Assembly: GCA_032622095.1 (NCBI GenBank) | Contig: CP136068.1 | Location: 57,248,025 to 57,312,024, forward strand | Reading direction: 5' to 3' | DNA length: 64,000 nucleotides | Source of the DNA: Siphonodentalium dalli | Lineage: Eukaryota; Mollusca; Scaphopoda; Gadilida; Siphonodentaliidae | Shown: positions 38,601 through 53,600 of the stretch, piece by piece | Position numbering within the stretch: position 1 is the first letter of the stretch | How the letters are laid out: each line of letters starts with the position of its first letter | Program-made: the position numbers and the translations under genes | The notes under the pieces: generated by a model | Told to the model about the DNA's origin: nothing | Database searches by the model: none | What the model saw: the letters and a program-made list of their open reading frames with translations, nothing else

Positions 38601-41600
38601 CTTTAGTCTGATCATCATAAAATTTATCATGAATGTTGATAATAACATGTAGATGGGAACGAGTCATTTTGGGGTCGTTCGGTCAAAAAAACATGGCCGC
38701 CAGCAGGCATCTTTGATTTTACTCTTTGTATGACTAAATCCTTTAGCACGGGCTACAGGTTGTACCTTTAGTCCGATCATCATAAAATTTGTCATGGCTG
38801 TTGAAATTGGAATGTAGATGGGAACGAGTCATTTTGGGGTCATTTGGACAAAAAACATGGCCGTCAGCGGCCATCTTGGATTTCAAAATTCAATCCATTA
38901 GCACGGGCCACAGGTCGTACTGTTCGTCTGATCATCATGAAATTTGTCATGGATGTTAATATTGACATGTAGATGGGAACGAGTAATTTTGGGGTCATTC
39001 GGCCAAAAAACATGGCGGCCAGCAGCCATCTTGGATTTTACTCTTTGTATGACTAAATTCTTTAGCACGGGCTACAGGTCGTATCTTTAGTCTGATCATC
39101 ATCAAATTTGTCATGGATGTTAATATTGACATGTAGATGGGAACGAGTCATTTTGGGGTCATTTGGCCCAAAAACATGGCCGCCAGCAGCCATCTTGGAT
39201 TTTACTCTTTGTATGACTAAATCCTTTAGCACGGGCTACAGGTCGTACCTTTAGTCTGATCATCATAAAATATGTCATGAATGTTGATAATAACATGTAG
39301 ATGAGAACGAGTCATTTTGGGGTCATTCGGCTAAAAAACATGGCCGCCAGCAGGCATCTTTGATTTCACTCTTTGTATGACTAAATCCTTTAGCACGGGC
39401 TACAGGTCGTACCTTTAGTCCGATCATCATAAAATTTGTCGTGGCTGTTGAAATTGGAATGTAGATGGGAACGAGTCATTTTGGGGTCATTCGGACAAAA
39501 AACATGGCCGCCAGTGGCCATCTTGGATTTCAAAATTCAATCCATTAGCACGGGCCACAGGTCGTACTGTTCGTCTGATCATCATGAAATTTGTCATGGA
39601 TGTTAATATTGAGATGTAGATGGGAACGAGTAATTTTGGGGTCATTCGGCCAAATAACATGGCGGCCAGCAGCCATCTTGGATTTTACTCTTTGTATGAC
39701 TAAATTCTTTAGCACGGGCTACAGGTCGTACCTTTAGTCTGATCATCATCAAATTTGTCATGGATGTTAATATTGATATGTAGATGGGAACGAGTAATTT
39801 TAGGGTCATTTGGCCCAAAAACATGGCCGCCAGCAGCCATCTTGGATTTTACTCTTTGTATGACTAAATCCTTTAGCACGGGCTACAGGTCGTACCTTTA
39901 GTCTGATCATCATAAAATTTGTCATGAATGTTAATAATGACATGTAGATGGGAACGAGTCATTTTGGGGTCATTCGGTCAAAAAAACATGGCCGCCAGCA
40001 GCCATCTTGGATTTTACTCTTTGTATGACTAAATCCTTTAGCACGGGCTACAGGTCGTACCTTTAGTCTGATCATCATAAAATTTGTTATGGCTGTTGAA
40101 ATTGGAATGTAAATGGGAACGAGTCATTTTGGGGTCATTCGGACAAAAAACAATGGCTGCCAGTGGCCATCTTGGATTTCAAAATTCAATCCATTAGCAC
40201 AGGCCACAGGTCGTACTGTTCGTCTGATCATCATGAAATTTGTGATGGATTTTAATATTGACATGTAGATGGGAACGAGTAATTTTGGCCAAAAAACATG
40301 GCGGCCAGCAGCCATCTTGGATTTTACTCTTTGTATGACTAAATTCTTTAGCACGGGCTACAGGTCGTACCTTTAGTCTGATCATCATAAAACGATGACA
40401 TGTAGATGGGAACGATTCTTTTTGGGGTCATTCGGCCGAAAACATGGCCGCCAGCAGCCATCTTGGATTTTACTTTTCTCTTCATGTCCATAAACTAGTA
40501 ATAGACATTCAACTTCCCACATTCCTAATCGCTCCATTGACTGTAATACGTTAAATTATTCCCTTTCCAAGTTGAGCTACAGTGTCATTGACACTTTCAT
40601 TATAGAAAGGTGATAACTTTTGAATATCTATTGTATTCAAACATTTTATGGTGTCAAGCCAGGTTATTAGACGGGATGCAGTTAATGGCACATTACGTAA
40701 CCATTGAGTTAAGAACTGCTCGTCTGTAAGGAACAAAGCATTTAGGTAATTTATCTAAATTATCTTACAGACTGCCTAATCAACAAAAAGTTATATATAA
40801 ACGAGTATACAGCTTAACCCTTTGAACCCGGCTGGCCGGTATTCCGGCCACAACGTAATTGCATCTCGTTCTACCGTCGGCATCGCAGTGTTGCACTTTA
40901 TATATTTTTTTATATTTCGATAAATACTCAATGTTAAAAAAAAACTGTTTTAGCTACCCAAAAATGATCGAGGTTGTGTTTGTCATAACGAAGTATAAGC
41001 CGATTAAAAACCAGATACAGTCTCCATTTTATCACATTTCTGCAATTACGGCGCCACCATATTGCTTCTCGCGACCTCTCGTTTCGCGTTAGGTCATACC
41101 GCCTTATATGGCTCATAAGAGATCTAAAAATATATATTTATAGGTAGAAACTTTAGTGACGTATTCTTGTGGTATTTTTAACTCCCAATGTGTGAAGAAA
41201 TTCCCGCTAAATTATATAATTCGCGCTAACGATTGTCGGATGTAAACACATGTCATACGAGTTTTGTTCAAGAATATACAAACTTCTGAGTTCATTAAAT
41301 CATAATTTTTTTGTGCAAAGGTACACGCTATATAGATTTACACGAGAATAAAGTTCAGAATCTTGTCTTTAAGATGGCATAAGCCAATAGACCGCATAAT
41401 GCCGTGCGCGCATTTTAGTTATTGGTGGGGTATTCAGAGAACACCCAGAGTTTGTTTTGGCTAAAACCCATATGACGTCATGTATTTACGTTGGGATTGT
41501 GACGTTACATAACATTTTTTTGGCAGTTTCTATAATAAATCTAATAAGTTTTCAATATTTTATAACTTTTTCTGGATTTAAGTTATTGAAATAGATTGTG

Positions 41601-44600
41601 ATGTGCTGAATTCAGAATTTAATAATCTTTCCAATGGTGTAAACAATATGGTAGAAGAGAATGCATACATGTACATACCATACGCCTGAACACAGTCTAC
41701 AATATCTCAAAATACCCCTGGAAGCCCAGGGTCAGGGCGTCGATCGTTGTGAGGAGCCAGGGTTCAAAGGGTTAAGCGTTTTGACGATTAGGCTGGTTGA
41801 ATGTTAAAGCTTACCATTTGCTATCTCGTGAAGTTTGATTATATGCAGTTTCAATGTGTAATGTTCCCTTTGTACAGCCGTCACAATTCAATCAACGCCA
41901 CCGTTACGGTACGATATTTCCTTGGTACGAAATACTTTCGTCGACTAATTTCGTCTTAAATGTTGATCTATTCAGCGTGAACCCTGGCCACTAACCATGC
42001 ACAGACGCAGCAAATTTTCATCAGTGTCAATCGGCATGATTGTTTTGGGGGGCGCACTATTCCGAAAATACATCAACATGTATATAGTGTTACATATGCA
42101 TGTTTCATAAATATATACATATTATGCATGATATTATTTATGAAATGCATCATCTGACATCCATACAAAACAGAAAATAAACAAACTTATCTGCATGTGT
42201 TACAGCGTTATGATAAATTAAAAATTAACGCACTTTATTTCCACACAGATTCGACAAGTTTGTGTCGGATGCACAATATTCTGAATATTATGCAGTTATC
42301 GCATTGTTTCGAGGATGACACGAGTAATTGTCAACCCGAGGAAGTCAATATTCACCAAGGCCGTAGGCCGAGGTGAATATTGACTTCCAAGGGCTGACAA
42401 TTCCTCGTGTCAACCAAGAATCAATGTGGTAACTGTTTTATTATACACCCACTTTCGAAGAAAATGGGGGGTATACTGGATTGACTCCGTCCGTCCGTCC
42501 GTCCATCACGCTTTCTCCGTCCGTCCGTCCGTCCGACCTCATAACTCGAACAACTATGAACCGATTTCAATAATTTTTTGTATGCAATCTCCTTAGGACG
42601 GTCTCTCCGCATGATGCTAAATACTTATTTTGACTTAGAAAATTATTTCCGACTTAATAACTTTAACAAATATGAACCGATTTCAATAATTTTTGGTATA
42701 CATGCTTCTCACAATACCCTCTCTACATGATGCGGCTAGGGATTGGCTCAGACTGTTTTTCGTTATATTACACCTCATTTTCGACTTTAAAATAATATTT
42801 TGACTTAGAAAATTCTGTCTGACTTAATAACTTTAACAAATATGAACCGATTTGAATATTTTTTTCTGTACAAGCTTCTTGTGACACCATATCGATATTA
42901 TTAGTCCGATTTTTTCTTTAAAGTTAAAAATCTTTTTGGTTGAGTTTACGGATAATGCGGGTTGAATTTTCCACGGTGGGGGTATGCTAGCACTCGAGTG
43001 CACACCTCTTGTTATTTATGAAACGTGCTTTGATTGGACAAGACGTTGTGACGTTGAACGTCGCTGGGAAAATCCTATTTATTTTCAGGTCTGATAATAA
43101 GTTATGTTAACCACTGAAGTATCTGATGTCACTCAGAACTGTTATTATTAACCTCTTGTTTGATTAACGATGTGAACATACGTTAGATATATTTTTTCGT
43201 TACATTTTAACATAGGAATTTGGAAAGAAACTTATGATCATATAATAAATGTGTATATATATAAATATTTCCCTAATATATACATGATTCGTAACTATGA
43301 AAATAAACCTATCATATCATATTGCTAAGAAATGGCGTGATTATAATTCATTAAATCCCACAATAGTAAACAAATTTATTTTTGTTAATCCGCGTTACGA
43401 TAAATTAAAATGAAATGCCCGTTATAGCCACACGACAAAGGACATCTGGAAACTGGAATGTTTTTGAGATGATCAGTGTCTATTATATATAACTTTGCAA
43501 GTCTTCTCATATATGCAATCTTTATATAAATATAAAATACTAGCTGATGTGCCCAACTTCGTCCGGGCTATTTAAGGAACAATGTTGAAAAGTATTAGGA
43601 GAAAGAAAAAAACTATTGTTTGATTGATCCTGAAACATGCCTATATGAGCAATGTCAAGATATAGGACAAAGTCGCACTTGAAATTGGACCCGCCCATAT
43701 TGTTTACGGGATCAAAGTAAGCCAACAGACCAAACTTGAGTCAGATCAGTCGAGGTCCAGAAACATGCCAATATGAGCGTATATGGTCAAGATCAAGGAC
43801 ACGGTCTCACATGAAATCGGACCTGCCCATATTGTTTACGGGATAGGCCTACATACCAAATTTGAGTTGGATCGGTCGAGCAGTGTTTGAGTCTATAACA
43901 CACACACATGCATACATACAGATAGAAGTTCCAAAATATATATTAGATAGAGGATCTGCAACAAGTCCCCGGTTTATAGCGGAATTTACAAAGCAAGACA
44001 AGTGAATTAGGTCTGGACGGAGCCTTTGGTGAGGTCCAGAACTAATTTACTGGACAAGTTTTGTAAATTCTGATATAAATTGGGGACGAGTTTTAGATTC
44101 TATTTATTACATGATCCAAAACATTGACAAACAAAACATACTTAAATCAACAACTGGGACGTGAGACTAACATCGGTTTCCATGATGTTTCCTCGTAACT
44201 GTGCATTGTTTTCCCTCGTAAAGATTTAGTCCCTGATAAATAATGACTCTTTGGCGTATTTAATTGCTTATATTTAATGACATAACGTTTCAAACTCTTC
44301 ATTCATTATAGTTTGTTGGAAAAAAGATTGGAAGCCATAGTATTTTGAGACGTAGCGTACGGAATGCAAACAGAGGACAAACCGGAAGTCAAATGTCACC
44401 TGGCACTATTTCCTGTTATTAAACGAACGTTTAATATAACAATTTATAGAATGGGTTTATTGAATGGAATATGGGTATAGGATCATGTAATAAATATATA
44501 ATATAACTTTGACTATTCCGGTAACAAAAAGACGAGAAACACAAGCACATGTTTATATAGATAACTGTGCGTAAGACCGAAATAATATATGATAATTTAT

Positions 44601-47600
44601 TAATACATCGTGATAGAATATATTTAATAATATTCCAAAGTCTTCATCTGTGATTTATTATATGAGAACAGTTACATAAAATATGGGCATGGCTTTATAA
44701 TAACAACACATCGCGATACATGTAATAATAACACGCTAAAGTAGTTTAATTGTGAGGTTATTGCATTCACAGTGTTCTCCCATAATGTGGCCAACTTCAA
44801 AAGCCATGATCGAATTCATGATTGCTTATGCACAAACTTTAAAATGCTATCGTTGATTACCTATATAAGTGTTGCCAATGAGTTACCACATGATAGATCA
44901 TGTGACTATGCTTCTGTTTACATGTGATCGCGCCGATAATCATGTGACTTCTTCTGCAACACAAAATATTTGACTAACTTCAGAATTTTTTTAATTTTTA
45001 TATAAATAAGACTAGCGGCCGATTATTAGATTATATGCACTTAATTGACATTTTATATATATATATTATTGGTATATTGAAAGAAAATACTAATATTTTT
45101 TCAGGATCATATATCTTTAAATAACCAGTTTGTGTATATTATAAGCTCCACTGGTCTTTGTTAAGAACACATTAATCAATATTGTAACACCGCTATCCAA
45201 CTTGTTAAGTTTATTGCTTTAATCGGATTATCATCACTGATCATACCACCGACATTGGTATTCATCAATAAAAGCTTTAGAAACAAAATTAAAAGCTTTT
45301 ACAACTTGATTAGTCCTTGTTGTTTATTTTAAAGGTACTCATTCCGATCAGACAGTCACCATATCATCAAAATACAACAACAACAACATTTCTTCAAAAT
45401 ACGCTTTAGTTATCAGAATTGATTAATTGCAACAAAATAATGCTAAACACTGTCAACTATGGTATTAAATTTCCCAAAATGTGTTATTTATCAACATTTT
45501 GTTCAATGAAATATGACAACCACATTACAGCGGTGACCACATGCCATTTCCAAAAATTTCAAATTTATAATAATAACAATTAATTTTATGTTATCTATCT
45601 ATACAGGTGCTATATTTATATCCCCCTCAACGAAGTTAGGGGGGGTATACTGGAGTCAGCTTGTCCGTCCGTCCGTCCGTCGTCCGTCATCTGTCATCCG
45701 TCGTCTGTCGTCCGTCCGTGGACACAAATTTGTCCGGAGTTTTTCTCAGTTGTTTTTTGATCAATTGTCGTGAAACTTGGCACAGACATCAACCACCATG
45801 GGAACCTGTGCACGTGCGATTATGACGTCTGTCGTGGAGTTATCCCCCATTTTTCGACTTAGAATTTTTTTCGCAACATGTATACTTTTGTCCGAGCTTT
45901 TATTCCTACATTTTTCGGTCAATTATTTTAAAACGTGGCACAGATATTTAGTACCATGGGAACTTGTGCGATTATGACGTCTGTCGGACATTTTTTGGTG
46001 GAGTTATTCCCCTTTTTCGACTTAGAATTTTTTTCGCAACATACATAATTTTTTCCAAGCTTTTATTCCTACATTTTTCGGTCAATAGGTTTAAGATTAG
46101 GGTTATGGTTGTACACCTGCAATGGGAACTGTTATTTTATTATTTTAACTAAATGTTTACTGACATGTGAAACATCTTAGTATTTTAAAAACAGGGGGGT
46201 ATCCGTAGTCCCATTGGGACAGTCACACCTCTAGTTTATTGTTGCTAACCATGTTTTATTTTGTTATTTTATCTTTTTATTGATGTTATAAATAAACCGA
46301 TATTTGAAAATTAATAAGTGTTTCTTATGTTTTTCTTAAGTCTCTCCACTTCTCCCTATTTTGGGCTGAAGTCTCCCTAAAATCTGCAGAGGGAGAATTG
46401 ACTTCTCCCTGTTTTCGACCACTATCATGGGCCCTGATTGGAAGCAAAGTTTGTTTCAATGTTTGTTCCCAGAATGTTGTTTTTATGTGTGCCCATACCA
46501 TTTATGGTACACATAATTCGAACATCCAGATCAACCATCTGTCTTTCGTCCGTCTTTCTGTCTGTCCATCTCTCTGTCTGTCCATCTGTCCATAGTCACT
46601 TGTCATCCGACACGATTACTCAAGTATTTTTTATTGGATCGTGTTCAAATTTTATGTGCATGTTTATGATAACACACCTTTGCATAGTTTTTGGTATCGA
46701 TCAGTTGAACGGTTTAGAAATGATTAACACTTTCCATCCATACATGGTTATATTCTATCCAATGCCATAAGTATTTTTTGACTGATTGTTTTCATATTTT
46801 ATATGCAGGTTTATGATGACACATGCCTCACATGTATAGTTTTTGGTATCGATTGGTTGATCGGTTTAGAAATAATTATCCCTTTCACACCGATTCAATA
46901 AGTCAAATACTTTTCTTCTGATTTACAACATATTTCTTACCTAGGTTTTTCTTAGCTTACTCTTCATCTGTATGGATTTTGTATTGATTAGTTAACCGTT
47001 TTACTCTTTAATCCAGTTTTTAGCTCACCTGAGACGAAGTCTCCGGTGGAGCTATAGTCATCACTCCTCGTCCGTCGTCCGTCCGTCCGTCCGTCCGTGT
47101 TTACTAATGACTACTTATGTGGCTAAGATTGTGTAAAATGGATATTTATGTGCATAACTTCCATTGCGTGGCTAGCCACGTAACGGATGGACGTTCTAAA
47201 ATGATTCATTTGGCCTAATCAGCTTATTTAATTTGTAGTCACTTAAAATTTGGAGAAAAAAAAGTCCATCGATTTAGACATCCATGACCCGTCAATAGGA
47301 GATGTCGGACACTGACAAGACATTTATGTGGCTAGCCACCCAATCACGGACCTGTCAGTTTCTCCTATTCCACTGTCCCAGTTGCTGTGAGCAAGTTTTT
47401 GAGTTTTAATCAGCTTCTTCTGCTATAATTCCAACATGTTATGAATCCATAATCTGGAGTTTTATCACTATCTACTACTTGATAGCCACTTAAAATTTTA
47501 TGGCTACTTGAGAAGCCACATAAAAACTAAAGCCACATTACCATTTCTAGCCACATAGGTCGAAGCCACATATCTACCCATTTGTTGGTACGTCCGTCCG

Positions 47601-50600
47601 TCTGTCCGTCCGTCAACTTTTTAAAAAACATCTTCTCCTCTGAAACCATCATACCGAATTGGTTCATATTTGGTGTGGATGTTCCCTAGGTGACTCTCAT
47701 TCAGATTTGTTCAAATGAGGTCACTGGGTCAAATAGTTGTGAAACCAGGGCCATAACTCTATTCCTCCACAGTAATTTTTACAACAACTTCTTGTCCATA
47801 ACCATTGTGCCGATTTAGATAATATTTGGTATGGAGGGTCCTTGGGTGGCTGGTGTTCAGATTTGTTCAAATGAGGTCACCCGGTCAATTAGTTGAGAAA
47901 CCAGGGCCATAACTCATAATAATTCTTACAATGACTTCTTCTACAAAAATATTGGGCCGATTTAGCTTATATTTGGTACTGAGGGACCTTGGGTGACTGG
48001 GAATCAGATTTGTTCAAATTGGGTCACTGGGTCAATTAGGGGCAGAGCCAGGGACATAACTCTAAAAACAAAAAAATTACATTTTTGCATTTTGATCATA
48101 TTTGGTGCGGATGTTCCCTAGGTGATTGTCATTCAGATTTGTTCAAATGAGGTCACTGTGTCAAACAGTTGCGAAACCAGGGCCATAACTATATTCCTCC
48201 TTGGTAATTCTTATAACGAATTCTTGTCAAGAACCATTATGCCGATTTAGTTTATATTTGGTATGTGGGGTCATTGAATGACTGGGGTTCAGATTTGTTC
48301 AAATGGGGTCACTGGGTCAAATAGGGGTGGAGCCAGGGCCATAATTCCCCAAAAAATAATAAAAAATTCAGAAACTCCTTGATCAATATAACATACAAAA
48401 AAAATTATCACCCCCCTCCACATGACCCAGACCCCACCCTGCCCCCAACCAACAGCATTCCACCCTATCTCATCTCCTAACTCACAGGTAAATAAAGTAT
48501 TTTTTATTTAAATAAATTAAAAAACATTTAATTAAAATTTTGAAGAACTTGTGACATTACATCTTCGGGGGGGGGGGGGGGGGGGGGGGTGGGGGTGGGG
48601 GTAGAGTAGGTACCTCTGAAATCAGGGGTTTGGGAGAAAAGATGAACAGACAGATGTACAGAAATGTTCAGTAAATTTCTTTTAATACTAGTATCTGTGC
48701 ATTCCCATTACAAGGCAACTCTTCTGTAGCTATAGGCAGAGTCCCCAGGGAGTGTATTCATGTCATTCATAAATTAATGAGATTAATGGTGTTATCAATG
48801 AAGCACCCTTGTTGTTTACATATGCCGACACAATTCATGTCAATCTTGATATGTTTATAAACATTCCTGCAGATCTGCTAGAAGTCATTAATTCCCAATC
48901 TCTCATGTATTCTTCATATCAGGACTAATGTCATTTGCAGAATGAGGTCCCCAGAGGGTGAATTTACTGATGGTATCCCACACAGCGGCCTAGCATCACC
49001 AAATTCACCCTCTGGAGACCTCATTCTGCTTAGGCCTCATCTTCTGGGAGGTATCTATAGTATCAAATTAACATTGTTGTTAGTTACATTTCCCTTCTAG
49101 GAAGTTTCTATATCCCCTAATTTGCAGAAGATAAATTCATAATTGAGGTGCCCAATGGGTGAACATCACCAACTTCAACTGGGGAACTTCAATCTTATCC
49201 TAGGTCTGCCATAGCAGTTGGGGGGCCCTAGCAGAATGAGGTCCCCAGATGGTGAATTTGGTGATGCTAGCCCGCTGTGCAGGATAGCATCACTAAATTC
49301 ACCCTCTGGGGACCTCATTCTGCAAATGACAGACACACTTTCACACTATTTCAAGGCTTGATTGTATAATACATTGTGTTGCTTGAGGCCAGGCATGCAC
49401 AATGTAGGAACAGACACTGTTTTTGTGATGCTATCCCGCACATTGGGCTAGCATCACAAAATTCACCCTCTGGAGACCTCATTCTGCTTAGGCCTCATCT
49501 TCTGGGAAGTATCTATAGTATCAAATTTCCATTGTTGTTAGTTAAATTTCCCTTCTAGGAAGTTTCTATATCCCCTAATTTGCAGAAGATAAAATTCATA
49601 AATGAGGTGCCCAATGGGTGAATATCACCAACTTCAACTGGGGAACTTAAATCTTATCCTTATCAGATTTGAGAAAATGGGATCACAAAGTCAAATAAGG
49701 GCAGAGCCAGAGACTTAACTATTTCACTGCATAGTAATTCTTAAAATATGTTTGCAAGACCTATTTGGCTTATATAGAATGGAATGTTCTTCCTTGACTG
49801 CGATTCAGATTTTTTTAAATGGGGTCACCTGATCAAATAGGGACCAAGCGTAGGACAGTTTCCCTCTTAATATACTTCCTTCACAAGGACTATCAGGTCT
49901 ATTTTACCTATATTTATGATATGTATGAAGGGTTCTTTGGTGTCTGGGATTCTAATTTATTCAGATGGGGTCACCAGGTTAAATATGGTGGGACCAGGGA
50001 CTAGGGCTGGACGATATTAACGAAAATAAAAACCGCGATTTTTGGAAATTAAAACCGTGGTTAACGATATAATCGCGTTTTTATGTTTACCCATACCATA
50101 GTATGGTAAACATAATGTCGTTGCCCGGATTGACCACTCGTCGTTCGTCCGTCTGTCTGTCTGTCCGTCTGTCTGTCTGTCTGTCCGTAGACACTTTACG
50201 AGTAATGCGATAACTCAAACATTTTCTATCCGATCGAAACCAAATTTTGTATATGGGTTTCTCAGCCCAAAATACAGATCGAGTTCGAATTTGGGTTTGA
50301 TCCGAGTTACAGAGTTATGGCCCTTTTTCAACTTAGAATTCACGCATTCTGCCATAACTCAAACATTTTTTGGTATGTGAGTTTCGAAGCCCAAAATACA
50401 GATCGAGTCCGAATATGGGTTTGATCCGATTAATTTTAAAGGAGTTATGACCCTTTTTCGAAAAAAAATAAAAAATTTAAAATTCAACTTTTTTAGATTT
50501 AACTCCTTGCTAAATTTAGCATATACAAATATTAAATTTTGTTTGAACTTTAATAACAATAAAAAAAAAATTAAATAATAAAAAACAAATATTGACACTT

Positions 50601-53600
50601 TCATTTATTTTAGTTATTTTAGTTTTATACGATTAATTAGGTGTGATATCCTGTTTTGAAAATATGAAGATTTTATTGCAATAGTTTCATGTAATATAAT
50701 GATATCAATAAATTACCATGTGATCATCCAACATCCAGAGTATATGAGAGGACATTTTATAGATGTTGTCATTCCAAGTGAAATCTGTTATGAAATGAGT
50801 GATGACATATTATACAGAGCTCTGGTGGTCAAGATAAACAACACTGGTGGCTGGCTGTTTGTTTATTCTAACTGTCAAATTGATTAATGGCAGCATAAGA
50901 CTGGTGTTTATCCTATTCTTGACATTTCATTACAGGGTGAGATAAGAGCCCCCACTCACCTACATAAGACTAAATTCCATTAATTTGCTTCAAAAATAAT
51001 TAACCCTTTCCAAGGTTTCCATAGACACATGCTATAATGTACATGGACTCTTCCTCATATCTCTTAATATATGTTGGGTATCTTTGCACACTATTCACTT
51101 ATATCAATTTTGGTTTTGACTGATTAATTGAATTTTGAAAAATATATTAACCCTTCAGACATGTGCTTTCAATTTGAAATTAAAATAACAGCTGATGGCC
51201 AATATGATTTATCTATGCAATGGGAATCAGGCAGATAAATATACATTGACTATTGTAAGTGATGACTTGTTTTGAAAATCAATATGGTAGATGTTAGTGT
51301 TTCCAGGAACCTTATTTTCCCATTTGTTCATATTTTCATGGTTGATTGAATTTTAGGGGCCACAGAGCACTTAGAAGATTAACATTGAAGGTTGTGGCTT
51401 TTAGTGTCCAAGCTACTTGTAAAACATTGTAATGTGTGAAACCATTTAATTGAGGGCTAACTTACTTTCTTTTATATGAACGATTTAGTGGTCATAGGGT
51501 CAAGCATCCTCATCATATTATGTCTGTATAACATTATATAGATAATACTTTTGAATTGTATAAACTACATATATTTTTGAAAACCATGCATACACCCCTG
51601 TTATGAAACACTTAATCTTATTTAATACACAGGTCAGATCTGATCTTATATCTGTCCATGTTTGATAAACAAATAACTGGGGAGAATGGGGGAAGGGGGG
51701 GGGGGGCGTAATTAAAGCACCATTTAAATATGAGATGGAATCCCCTCATGTATGTCATTCTAAGCAGTCTGGCTTGTCAACAAATTATAATTTCTCTTTA
51801 GAAGTGAATACATTTTGAATATCTGGCATGTCAAAAGTGTTAAAGATAGGGATTTATCACTTTTGCTTCCAATGAGTTAACTTAAACTCCTAAACATGTC
51901 CTCCGAAATTACTAAACCATTGGATCTTACAGTGAGAGGTCCTTGGGTGAATAGGGACAGAGTTATGAGATTTAAAACTACTCCTCCCCACCCCAAATAC
52001 TTTAACCCTTCCTTAAGACAAATTATTTGAGCTTTTGATTTCAAGTTGGGTACTGATATATGGATTAATTCCTGTGATCATATCTTTGACAAGTTATCAG
52101 TTATGACTAGTCGCTATCGCCAAAGTATGGGTTAAACATCTGCCGATCGTGATCGGCCTCTTGTTTTTTAAACAGATACAAGAAACTGAAAACAACTTCT
52201 CACTGTTTGCTAGAATCACATCATTGTCATTAGTTTTGACAAGTTGGCATCGGGAATAACATACCCGGTATGCAACCACTCAACCAGTGACAACCTCATG
52301 CTCGATCGATATTCGGAATGAAAAGTAAATTCACTGGTTAAATTCCGCTATTCGGACAATTTCGTTCCGGTGACTTGACAAATTCTGGTATATACCGGTA
52401 ATTAATAAAACCATTATCTCGTATATGCCAAAACTAAAAGTGTTCTATACTATAGTATCCTTTTCTAACTCGATATGTTCAACTATGTTGAGTAAATATA
52501 TATGCTATTCCCGATGACACTTGCGTCGCTTGACAACTGGAAATGTGGTTTACCGTCAAGACAAATTTGACAATGATGTTCAGTCTTTTAGCGAAGTCCA
52601 AACACACGTAGTACATAACTTTTGGAATTCAGCCAAGCAAGGACATCATGTATTGTTGGGCGGGTTTGAAGCTCTAATTCTATACAATTGGTTTTAACCA
52701 ATCGCAGTGAGTGGTTTCTTCTAGACGAGAAGAGGGCGGTATCTTCGCCCATTTATTATTTTGATTGACGGTGCATGTGCATCGTTGTACTGAAGGAAGA
52801 GGCGTGGCATGACTGACATTCATATCGATCTATCACCTGATCAGTCGTCGATTCATTTGGTGAATTCTCTTGTAATAAATATTTCGCAGGAAAGACGGAG
52901 AGCGAAAGAGGGACGTATTCTGGGTTTTCATATTCCCCCAATTTCGTTAGTCGTTCTAAACGTTGTTTACTATGATGATTGAATATTGAAAAAATAGGAC
53001 ACGGGATTTAGTTGGAATTTAAAACTTAAATAACTCGATTTAGACTTGAGTTAAACTATGATCAGTAGTGTACAGTTGGCAATTTCAAGGTTGATTTTCA
53101 CCAATCTACATACTTACAGTCTCTCTAGCCACATATCCTGTTTAAATCTAATTCTTTTAAAGTGATTATAAAAAGTGCAGACTGTTTTGGTCTCCAGAGT
53201 CCCAGTCTTATCAGTCTTTGCAGTCTGGTGAGCGACCCCACAGTCATTGACTGTCTTGTTTTAATGAACACTCTATAATAGACGTATTAAATAGTTTATA
53301 CCATTAGAGGTGATGTCCTGTTTTGATGTTTTTATTCTAATAGTTACATGTGATATAATGATATCATTAAATTATTTATCATATGACCGTCCAATATTCG
53401 CAGTGTTGAGAGTACATCTATTATAACTTTAGAAAGCTTCAACATTTTGTTCAATACACATCATACCACCACATTTGAGGAAAGGCAAAATAATTACAAT
53501 TAAAACTTATTGTTTTTACATTAGAGCTACATAAATATTTGCTATCAAAATTTATCGGATCTAATTTTAAATATAGGCATCTTGAGATTAAATGAAAATA

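Larger units (their letters stand above)
47026..50000 (+). mobile_element. Pearl/Helentron-like composite, family C (copy 1, ~3 kb)
   Basis: It opens AGCTCACCTGAGACGAAG with the complementary GTCTCCGGTGGAGCT, then (CCGT)n. About eight ~160-bp core units follow, with CAGATTTGTTCAAATG, GGTCACTGGGTC and GGGCCATAACTC. After these come a C-rich tract (about 48405-48480), a ~23-base G-run (48567) and a nested MITE (48931-49329). More core units follow up to about 50000, where other repeats take over. No 3' hairpin end was found for this copy. Confidence 0.65.

Noticed and set aside
38346-40388. Minus-strand frames with repeated KVRPVARAKEFSHTKSKIQD
   Set aside because: Translation of the family A core array; varies with the DNA units and carries no protein-level constraint that I can see.
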